This document shows positions 1-5,327 of a stretch of 6,265 nucleotides of DNA, piece by piece (within the stretch, counting starts at the first letter, position 1; every line of letters starts with the position of its first letter). Made by a program: the position numbers and the translations under genes. The DNA lies in NCBI GenBank assembly GCA_964351195.1, contig CAYGNI010000103.1, positions 1-6,265 of the forward strand, written 5' to 3'. The notes under the pieces are model-generated. The model was not told the origin of the DNA. It ran no database searches and saw nothing but the letters and a program-made list of their open reading frames with translations. The stretch comes from TMED27 sp964351195. GTDB taxonomy: Bacteria > Pseudomonadota > Alphaproteobacteria > Micavibrionales > Micavibrionaceae.

Positions 1-5
1 GCCAA

Positions 6-22
6 CTTACATTTGCTGTAAG
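6..22 (-). terminator. Short hairpin right after the priA stop codon, weak terminator candidate
   Basis: CTTACA (6-11) and TGTAAG (17-22) form a 6-bp stem with a 5-base loop, starting immediately after the priA stop codon (TAG, 25-23 on minus). No T-rich tract follows on the minus strand before the window ends, so termination here is doubtful. Confidence 0.2.
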
Positions 23-2239
23 CTAAAGGAAACTCTGCGGGTCGATATCGACGTAAATCCGCACAGTGGACGGGCATTTAACACCGCTGACCCAGGCCGC
101 GATTGTCTTTTGGATATTCAGGTTCTTATCCGCCTGCACGAGCAAACGATATCGGAATTTCCCGCGCAGCCGCGCAAACGGCGCTGGCGCAGGGCCCAAA
201 GTCAAAAGCCCCTCCCCATGCGGTGCGCTGCGCCCCAAAGCCTTGGCAACCTCCACCACCTGCCCCTCATCGCGCCCGGCAATAATAATCCCCACAAGGC
301 GGCTATAGGGCGGCATGTGCGCAGCCTCGCGCTCCGCCGCCTCCGTCTCCAAAAACGGATCGCGCAACCCATGCGCCATCGCTTTCATAATCCTGTGCTC
401 AGGCATAAAAGTCTGCAGGTAAACCCGGCCCGGCTTCTCCGCACGCCCCGCACGCCCGGCCACCTGATGCAAAAGCTGATACGTGCGCTCCGCCGCGCGC
501 AGCTCACCGCCCGTTAAGCCCAGATCCGCATCAATCACGCCCACAAGCGTCAAATTCGGGAAATGATGCCCCTTGGCGATGATCTGCGTGCCGATAATAA
601 TGTCGATTTTATCGTCTTTAATCTCCTGCAGCATCTTGCGCAGCTGCTCGTTATTCTCCGCCGTATCGCTGGCCAGCATCAAAATATTCGCATCGGGGAA
701 ATAGGCCTTCGCCTCTTCATACACCCGCTCCACCCCGGGGCCACAGGCTGCAAAACTATCCGCCTCGCTGCATTCCGGGCAATGCTGCGGCGGCCGCGTC
801 GCATAGCCGCAGTGATGGCATTGAAGCTGCCCGCCGCGCTTATGCTCCACCAGCCATGCCGTGCAGCGCGGACACTCCATCCGGTGACCGCATGTTCGGC
901 ACAGCGTGAGCGGCGCATAACCGCGCCTGTTCAAAAACAACAAAACTTGCGATCCGCTTTGTATCGTATTGTTAATTTCCTCGCGCAGAACGGGCGAGAT
1001 AAAATGCTGCGCATCCGTCTTCGCTTCTTTGCTGCGCATGTCAATCAATTCAATCTCCGGCATGCGCGCCCCGCCAAAACGATCAGGCAAATGCAAATGC
1101 TCATAACGTCCCTGCCACGCATTATGAATGGTTTCAAGCGAGGGCGTCGCGGACACAAGCACAATCGGAAACTTGCCCTGATGCGCACGAACAATCGCCA
1201 TATCCCGCGCATGATAAATCACGCCGTCTTCCTGCTTATAGGCCGGATCGTGTTCTTCATCGACAACAATCAGCCCCAAATCCTGATACGGCAAAAACAG
1301 CGCCGAGCGCGCCCCGACAACAACCTTCGAATGCCCCTCGGCCACACCGCGCCACGTTGTCTTGCGCGCACCTTGCGATAAATGTGAATGCCACAAAGCA
1401 GGCGTGCACCCAAACCGCGCAACAAACCGATCAATAAACGCATTCGAAAGTGCAATTTCAGGCAGCAAAATAAGCACTTGTTTCCCGGCTTTGAGCGCCT
1501 GCGCCACCGCCTCAAAATAGACTTCCGTTTTCCCCGCGCCCGTGACTCCGTCTAATAAGGACGCATGATAACCACCTTGTTTTACTTGATCTTTTAAATG
1601 CTGCGCTACCGCATCCTGATCTTCAGACAAAGACGGACCGTTTCGAAAAGGATCGGGCTTTTTACACGGCGCCGGGTTAAAAATATCCGCCTCTTGCACC
1701 AGACCTTTGCCCAACAGCCCCTTCACAACCCCCGCGCTCACCTCCGCTTCGCGGGCAATGTCTGCGGCAATGCGAGCCTGCCCATCAGATAAAACTTCCA
1801 AAACCTTTTGCTGCTTATCCGTCAGCTTCGCGCCCGTCGCCCCAACAATCGAATACCCCTTCGCGGGCTTAGGCGGATCAAGCGCCCCCGGCACCGAAAG
1901 CGCCATCTTCAAAACAAACCCCTTGGGCGTCATCGTGTATTCCGCCACCCAGTCGATAAAATCGCGCACGGGCTTAGGCATCGGCTTGGCCTTATGCTTG
2001 GTCACAATCGCCTTGATCTTTTTCGGGTTCACATCCCCCGCAGGCCCGCCCCACACAACGGCGGAAACCTCCCGCCCTCCAAGCGGCACAATCACATAAT
2101 CCCCGGGCTGCAAATCTTCGCCTTCCGGCACAGCATAATCATAGGCCTTATCGACCGGATACGGCACAAGCACGCTCACGCACCGATCAACATTCGGCGC
2201 ACCCCGCTCTTCCTCCTGAAACATATTCGCTTGTGACAT
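23..2239 (-). CDS. priA: Primosomal protein N', replication-restart helicase PriA
   Basis: PriA is a 3'-to-5' superfamily 2 DNA helicase that recognises stalled or collapsed forks and starts reloading of the replicative helicase. The 738 residues match the usual length (about 730) and the whole domain order is visible. The N-terminal DNA-binding domain begins around residue 20 (VSVLVPYPVDKAYDY). A winged-helix-like segment lies near 140-185. Walker A is GVTGAGKT at 231-238, the DEEHD box at 327-331 and SATPS at 363-367. Eight zinc-binding cysteines form four CxxC pairs (447/450, 456/459, 474/477, 487/490). GTQIIAKGHHF is at 550-560 and the arginine-finger motif HQVAGRAGR at 591-599. The C-terminal domain carries the typical LRGKFRYRLLV near 691-701. 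The reading frame is intact. The start is not certain: neither Met1 nor Met6 has a clear Shine-Dalgarno sequence. The gene is divergent from the transaldolase gene, and an inverted repeat begins 14 bp upstream of the start codon. Confidence 0.97.
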   Translation of the reverse strand: MSQANMFQEEERGAPNVDRCVSVLVPYPVDKAYDYAVPEGEDLQPGDYVIVPLGGREVSAVVWGGPAGDVNPKKIKAIVTKHKAKPMPKPVRDFIDWVAEYTMTPKGFVLKMALSVPGALDPPKPAKGYSIVGATGAKLTDKQQKVLEVLSDGQARIAADIAREAEVSAGVVKGLLGKGLVQEADIFNPAPCKKPDPFRNGPSLSEDQDAVAQHLKDQVKQGGYHASLLDGVTGAGKTEVYFEAVAQALKAGKQVLILLPEIALSNAFIDRFVARFGCTPALWHSHLSQGARKTTWRGVAEGHSKVVVGARSALFLPYQDLGLIVVDEEHDPAYKQEDGVIYHARDMAIVRAHQGKFPIVLVSATPSLETIHNAWQGRYEHLHLPDRFGGARMPEIELIDMRSKEAKTDAQHFISPVLREEINNTIQSGSQVLLFLNRRGYAPLTLCRTCGHRMECPRCTAWLVEHKRGGQLQCHHCGYATRPPQHCPECSEADSFAACGPGVERVYEEAKAYFPDANILMLASDTAENNEQLRKMLQEIKDDKIDIIIGTQIIAKGHHFPNLTLVGVIDADLGLTGGELRAAERTYQLLHQVAGRAGRAEKPGRVYLQTFMPEHRIMKAMAHGLRDPFLETEAAEREAAHMPPYSRLVGIIIAGRDEGQVVEVAKALGRSAPHGEGLLTLGPAPAPFARLRGKFRYRLLVQADKNLNIQKTIAAWVSGVKCPSTVRIYVDIDPQSFL

Positions 2240-2253
2240 GATTCTTATTGTTA

Positions 2254-2341
2254 AACACGGAGCACACGAAGGTCACGGAGAAGTTTTTCTTTTATAAAAA
2301 TAAAAACATAAAATCTCTGTGATCTCCGTGATCTCCGTGTT
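2254..2341. repeat. Inverted repeat made of six 9-bp units between priA and tal
   Basis: Two 28-bp arms (2254-2281 and 2314-2341) flank a 32-bp AT-rich centre. The arms are complementary at 23 of 28 positions, with two more G-T wobbles. Each arm is itself three 9-bp units of the form NNCACGGAG: left AACACGGAG, CACACGAAG, GTCACGGAG; right, read on minus, AACACGGAG, ATCACGGAG, ATCACAGAG. Four of the six cores are exactly CACGGAG. The element occupies most of the 134-bp spacer between two divergent genes. It could fold as a long hairpin or act as a multi-site protein-binding region. It is not a conventional terminator, because both neighbours point away from it. I saw no other copy in the window. 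Confidence 0.85.
2282..2313. promoter_or_regulatory. AT-rich centre of the inverted repeat, possible divergent promoter zone
   Basis: Apart from short flanks next to each start codon, this 32-bp stretch is the main AT-rich DNA in the priA-tal spacer. It contains the palindrome TTTATAAA (2291-2298), which reads as TATAAA on both strands, and TAAAAT (2309-2314) on plus. No convincing -35 partner is seen for either. Promoters for priA and tal plausibly lie here or overlap the repeat arms, but this is inference from position and composition. Confidence 0.25.
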
Positions 2342-2358
2342 AAAAAATTTTAAAAGAA

Positions 2359-2363
2359 AAGGA
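2359..2363 (+). promoter_or_regulatory. Ribosome-binding site of tal
   Basis: AAGGA lies ten bases before the ATG at 2374. It supports that start codon, which also gives the family-typical N-terminus MKFFVDTG. Confidence 0.7.
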
Positions 2364-2373
2364 ATCGACTATT

Positions 2374-3030
2374 ATGAAATTCTTCGTAGACACTGGTGAC
2401 ATCGACGATATCAAATCCCTGGCCGCTACAGGCATGGTCGATGGCGTAACCACCAACCCATCGCTGATCGCAAAATCCGGGCAGGATTTCAAAGAAGTCA
2501 TCCAACAAATTTGTAAAATTGTCGACGGCCCCGTCTCAGCCGAAGTCGCCGCTACAGACTACGACACCATGCGCAAGGAAGCAGAAGTCATCAGAAAATG
2601 GGGGGACAACATCGCCGTTAAGGTTCCACTGACTGAGGACGGATTGAAGGTCTGCAAAGAACTTTCCGATGACGGCACGATGGTCAATGTCACACTGTGT
2701 TTCTCCGCTGCGCAGGCTATATTGGCCGCCAAAGCGGGTGCAAGCTTTATCTCCCCCTTCGTTGGCCGCCTCGACGATATATCCCATGACGGGCTGCAGC
2801 TCATCTCCGACATCGTCCGGATCTATGATAATTACGCAGCCTTCGACACCGAAGTGCTGGTCGCCTCGATCCGCAACCCGCTGCATATCGTCGAAAGTGC
2901 AAGAATGGGCGCGCATGTGATGACCTCCCCGCCATCGGTCATCCGCCAGCTTTACAAACACCCGCTGACCGAATCCGGCCTAGCCGCCTTCGTTAAGGAC
3001 TGGAAAAAGACCGGGCAGAGTATTCTTTAA
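2374..3030 (+). CDS. tal: Short transaldolase (TalC/FSA-type)
   Basis: This 218-residue protein belongs to the small single-domain transaldolase family that also contains fructose-6-phosphate aldolase (FSA). It is a class I Schiff-base TIM-barrel enzyme of the cytosol. Visible signatures are MKFFVDTGDIDDI at the N-terminus, GVTTNPS at 24-30, IAVKVPLT with the Schiff-base lysine at Lys83, and SPFVGRLDD at 127-135. Two active-site positions separate the subgroups: FSA has Gln59 and Tyr131, while transaldolases have Glu and Phe. With the two-residue offset given by Lys83 versus Lys85, this protein has Glu57 and Phe129. I therefore infer transaldolase activity (transfer of a dihydroxyacetone unit between sedoheptulose 7-phosphate and glyceraldehyde 3-phosphate) rather than FSA, although automatic annotation often says FSA. 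The start is supported by AAGGA ten bases upstream. The DUF484 gene follows after 27 bp on the same strand. Confidence 0.93.
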   Translation: MKFFVDTGDIDDIKSLAATGMVDGVTTNPSLIAKSGQDFKEVIQQICKIVDGPVSAEVAATDYDTMRKEAEVIRKWGDNIAVKVPLTEDGLKVCKELSDDGTMVNVTLCFSAAQAILAAKAGASFISPFVGRLDDISHDGLQLISDIVRIYDNYAAFDTEVLVASIRNPLHIVESARMGAHVMTSPPSVIRQLYKHPLTESGLAAFVKDWKKTGQSIL

Positions 3031-3042
3031 ACCAAAACGCTG

Positions 3043-3051
3043 TGCTATAGT
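3043..3051 (+). promoter_or_regulatory. Extended -10 element upstream of the DUF484 gene
   Basis: TGCTATAGT matches the extended -10 form TGnTATAAT with one mismatch. No good -35 is present 17 bp upstream (TTCTTT at 3023-3028), as extended -10 promoters can allow. Transcription would start about seven bases after the element, that is at or next to the ATG at 3058. The gene may thus have its own promoter inside the tal-DUF484 spacer and make a leaderless or nearly leaderless transcript. Confidence 0.35.
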
Positions 3052-3057
3052 TCAGGA

Positions 3058-3762
3058 ATGACCGATACTCTTGAAAAGCCCGCCACGCATATGACCATCG
3101 ATAAAAAAGACGTTCTGGAATTTTTGAAAAACAATCAAAACGACGCAGACCTGTTCGAAGCCCTCATCCCCGAGAAAAAGCGGCCCAAAAAGGGCCAGCC
3201 CGCGGATTTCACGGCGTATATGATCGAGCGCCTGCGCTCCGACAAAGAAGAAGCCACACAAATTTCCCGCGAAATCGTTGAAACCTCGCGCGCCAACACA
3301 AATAACCAGCAACGCATCCACGCCGCCGTGCTGCGCCTGCTTGAGGCCCAGAATTTCGAGGATTTCATCCATTGCATCACCATGGATCTGGCCAGCATTC
3401 TGGACGTTGATATCGCCGTGCTGGTCGTCGAGGCCGAAGACGGCGCGGAAATCCCGCATATTCAAACAAACGGCATCCGCATCATCCCCGAAGGTACAAC
3501 CGACCGCTGGATGCATGAAAAACAGGTGCTTTTACAAGATAACATCGCAGGCTCCGAAGCCATCTACGGCCCAGGCGCCACATTGGTGCAATCGCAAATC
3601 CTGCTGCGCGTGGATATCTCTATGGATACGCCGCCCGCTATTCTGGCCTTTGGCTCGCGCAACCCCGAAGCCTTCGGTGAAGGCCAGGCCACAGACCAGA
3701 TCCTCTTTCTCGCCCGCGTTATTGAGAGGAGTTTTCGTTCATGGCTGAACCTGCCGGTGTAA
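3058..3762 (+). CDS. DUF484 family protein
   Basis: A 234-residue protein of the DUF484 family, whose biochemical role is not established; family members are often encoded next to xerC, as here. The N-terminal part (about 14-70) fits the family pattern: a short helix (VLEFLKNN), then DFTAYMIERLRSDKEEA near 50-66, which starts a long charged helix that is probably a coiled coil to about residue 98. The C-terminal half (about 100-230) looks like a GAF-type sensory fold, ending in the family-typical LAFGSRNPEAFGEGQATDQI and LARVIERSFRSWL. No signal peptide or membrane segment is visible, so it is probably cytosolic. The start is uncertain. ATG at 3058 is directly abutted by AGGA, too close for a normal ribosome site; ATG at 3091 (Met12) is the alternative. 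The 3' end overlaps xerC by 22 bp and contains its ribosome-binding site, which suggests coupled translation. Confidence 0.88.
   Translation: MTDTLEKPATHMTIDKKDVLEFLKNNQNDADLFEALIPEKKRPKKGQPADFTAYMIERLRSDKEEATQISREIVETSRANTNNQQRIHAAVLRLLEAQNFEDFIHCITMDLASILDVDIAVLVVEAEDGAEIPHIQTNGIRIIPEGTTDRWMHEKQVLLQDNIAGSEAIYGPGATLVQSQILLRVDISMDTPPAILAFGSRNPEAFGEGQATDQILFLARVIERSFRSWLNLPV
3724..3731 (+). promoter_or_regulatory. Ribosome-binding site of xerC inside the DUF484 gene
   Basis: GAGAGGAG, with core AGGAG at 3727-3731, is nine bases before the xerC ATG at 3741. It is the strongest Shine-Dalgarno sequence in the window and fixes the xerC start despite the 22-bp overlap with the upstream gene. Confidence 0.8.
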
Positions 3763-4694
3763 AAACAAGCACGCTCGCCATCTGCGCGCCCGACCTCGCC
3801 GGGACTTTGCAAAAATGGGAAGACTACCTCCGCCATGAAAAGCAGGTCTCGCGCCATACGCTGCGCGCGTATACGGGCGATATCACCCATTTCATCACAT
3901 TTTTGAACACCCACCACGGCAAAGCCCCGTCTCTCCAAGACATCTCCGATGCCGGCATTCGCGATTTCCGCAGCTGGCTGTCCAAAAAGGCCATGGAAGG
4001 CACAGGCAACGCCAGCCGCGCGCGCAGCCTCTCAGGCGTGAAGAACTTCCTGAGCTGGTGTGACAAGCAAGGAATCCTGCACAACGCCGCGATTTCGGGT
4101 TTGCGCAGCCCAAAACTCCCGCGGAAACTCCCCCGCCCCCTGCAAGAAGGCCAGGCCATGCAGGTCCTGGAGAACGCCGACCTCCTGCGAGCCGAGGATT
4201 GGATCGGCATGCGCGACCGCGCACTCTTTACGCTGCTCTATGGCTGCGGCCTGCGGATTGATGAAGCGCTCTCGCTGAATGTCGGTGACTTACCGCGCGA
4301 CAGCTTCATCCGCGTGCGCGGAAAAGGCAACAAAGAACGCCAGGTCCCCGTGATCGAAATCGTTGAACGCGCGCTACAAGCCTATCTTGATATCTGCATA
4401 TTCCCAACCGATGCCGATCGGCCGCTTTTCGTTGGAACCCGTGGAAAACGCCTTAATCAGGGCGTTGCGCAAAAAGCAATGCGCGGCCTGCGCAGCACAC
4501 TCTGCCTGCCCGAAACCGCGACGCCGCACGCGCTGCGCCACTCTTTCGCCACGCACTTGCTGCAAAACGGCGCCAATTTAAGAGAAATTCAGGAACTTCT
4601 GGGCCATAGCTCCCTGTCGACAACCCAGCGCTACACCGACGTCAACGCCGAAGAACTCATGCGGGTGTATAAGGCCGCGCATCCAAGGAGCTAA
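3741..4694 (+). CDS. xerC: Site-specific tyrosine recombinase XerC
   Basis: A complete 317-residue tyrosine recombinase. Together with XerD, and activated by FtsK at the septum, XerC resolves chromosome dimers at the dif site. The N-terminal SAM-like core-binding domain covers about 20-110 (KWEDYLRHEKQVSRHTLRAY is typical). The catalytic domain covers about 135-315. All six expected catalytic residues are visible: Arg172 (in GCGLRIDEAL), Lys195 (GKGNKER), His263 and Arg266 (PHALRHSFATHLL), His289 (LLGHSSLSTTQ) and nucleophile Tyr298 (RYTD). The start is well supported by GAGAGGAG nine bases upstream, inside the DUF484 gene. I chose XerC over XerD from the DUF484 neighbour and over phage integrase from length, motif style and housekeeping context; XerC versus XerD is not proven by motifs alone. 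The last 12 codons overlap the 3' end of a convergent unknown gene. Confidence 0.93.
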   Translation: MAEPAGVKTSTLAICAPDLAGTLQKWEDYLRHEKQVSRHTLRAYTGDITHFITFLNTHHGKAPSLQDISDAGIRDFRSWLSKKAMEGTGNASRARSLSGVKNFLSWCDKQGILHNAAISGLRSPKLPRKLPRPLQEGQAMQVLENADLLRAEDWIGMRDRALFTLLYGCGLRIDEALSLNVGDLPRDSFIRVRGKGNKERQVPVIEIVERALQAYLDICIFPTDADRPLFVGTRGKRLNQGVAQKAMRGLRSTLCLPETATPHALRHSFATHLLQNGANLREIQELLGHSSLSTTQRYTDVNAEELMRVYKAAHPRS

Positions 4695-5211
4695 TTCCTG
4701 TATCTGCGAACGCATTGTAGCGTTCTTTCCTGCCAGCCTCGATAAAGCGTTTGGCATTCTCAGCTTGCCCGCGATCAAATTCCCACAAAGCACGGTCAGA
4801 AAAATGTACTGAAACACCCCAGACCTCACCATAACGCTTTGCGCACAAGTAACGGCCCGTTTGCATCGACATATCAAATTCTGAAAGAGGGAAGTATCTA
4901 TCCCCGAGACCAAATGCTGGAAAAGTTATATGAAATTTTTCGACAACTTCTTTAAGGTAACAAATTTTTTCTCTGCCCTGAGTAACATCACCAAATGCGC
5001 CCACATCCTCTAAGGCTTGCGTAACCTCGGCCACACCGCCAAAACGCATCAAAAGCTCATTAAAGACATGTATAGCCTGATCTCTTAAAGACGGAGAGTT
5101 AAAAGTGTTAAAAAGCTCACCACCCTCATGGATATCAACATCAATACGATTAGCCGCAGGAAAGTGTAGATCAATCAATTTTTGAATAGCCACAATACGC
5201 TCAGGCATCAT
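4657..5211 (-). CDS. Hypothetical protein, 184 aa, unrecognised
   Basis: I do not recognise this family. The gene is supported by an uninterrupted 184-codon frame and a good ribosome site (GAGGA, nine bases before the first of two adjacent ATGs at 5211 and 5208). It also has a long AT-rich upstream region of its own. The protein appears soluble: no signal peptide or membrane segment, mixed charge, helix-rich at 1-95 (MPERIVAIQKLIDLHF; DQAIHVFNELLMRF; EKICYLKEVVEKF). It then has an aromatic stretch at about 96-145 (FPAFGLGDRYFPL, YGEVWGVSVHF, ALWEF) that could be beta-rich, and a charged helix at about 147-168. Residues 173-184 are encoded on the antisense of the xerC 3' end. Coding DNA here is AT-richer than in xerC (17/60 G+C at 4921-4980 against 35/60 at 4021-4080), which fits an acquired accessory gene. 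It is divergent from the 203-aa gene and could be co-regulated with it. Confidence 0.72.
   Translation of the reverse strand: MMPERIVAIQKLIDLHFPAANRIDVDIHEGGELFNTFNSPSLRDQAIHVFNELLMRFGGVAEVTQALEDVGAFGDVTQGREKICYLKEVVEKFHITFPAFGLGDRYFPLSEFDMSMQTGRYLCAKRYGEVWGVSVHFSDRALWEFDRGQAENAKRFIEAGRKERYNAFADTGISSLDARPYTPA
4708..4728 (+). terminator. Small hairpin after xerC, weak terminator candidate
   Basis: GAACGC (4708-4713) and GCGTTC (4720-4725) form a perfect 6-bp stem around ATTGTA, followed by TTT then CC. It begins 14 bases after the xerC stop codon. The stem is short and the T tract poor, and the same bases are coding on minus for the 184-aa gene, so the symmetry could be accidental. Confidence 0.3.
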
Positions 5212-5220
5212 AATTATAAT

Positions 5221-5225
5221 TCCTC
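5221..5225 (-). promoter_or_regulatory. Ribosome-binding site of the 184-aa gene
   Basis: Read on minus, GAGGA is nine bases before the ATG at 5211 and twelve before the second ATG at 5208, so the first is preferred. The bases between the site and the start (5212-5221) are the perfect palindrome AATTATAATT. Confidence 0.65.
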
Positions 5226-5292
5226 ATTTCAAATTCAACCCGCGCACCCTACACACCTCAAACCCCAAAATCAACATTTTTTAACATAATAG

Positions 5293-5321
5293 TTGAAATA
5301 TGCGCATTAAAACGTTAAAAC
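5293..5321 (+). promoter_or_regulatory. Candidate promoter of the 203-aa gene
   Basis: TTGAAA (5293-5298, 5/6 to the -35 consensus) is followed after exactly 17 bp by TAAAAC (5316-5321, 4/6 to the -10 consensus). The predicted transcription start falls about at 5328, the A of the ATG. No ribosome-binding site precedes that ATG, so a leaderless mRNA is a coherent reading. Confidence 0.4.
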
Positions 5322-5327
5322 AACCCC

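Noticed and set aside
563..1381. A 272-codon open frame on plus inside priA
   Set aside because: It is antisense to the helicase core of a fully motif-supported priA, has an Arg/His-rich composition typical of a shadow frame, and shows no recognisable domain.
2254..2341. CRISPR array
   Set aside because: The units are only 9 bp, directly adjacent with no spacers, and the two groups are inverted relative to each other.
2254..2341. Rho-independent terminator
   Set aside because: Both flanking genes diverge from it, so nothing visible would need to terminate there. The arms are also too long and internally repetitive for a usual terminator.
2536..2961. A 141-codon minus-strand frame inside the transaldolase gene
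   Set aside because: It is fully antisense to a conserved enzyme gene, and its sequence resembles no family I know.
3052..3516. A 154-codon minus-strand frame covering the DUF484 gene
   Set aside because: The plus-strand frame has family signatures across its length; the antisense product is a shadow.
3741..4694. XerC as the integrase of a mobile element carrying the two orphan genes
   Set aside because: The gene overlaps DUF484 and has a housekeeping context. I saw no att-like direct repeats, tRNA gene or other element genes around 4657-5939.
5212..5221. TATAAT within AATTATAATT as a -10 box for the 184-aa gene
   Set aside because: It lies between the ribosome site and the start codon, so transcription would begin inside the coding region and exclude the good ribosome site.
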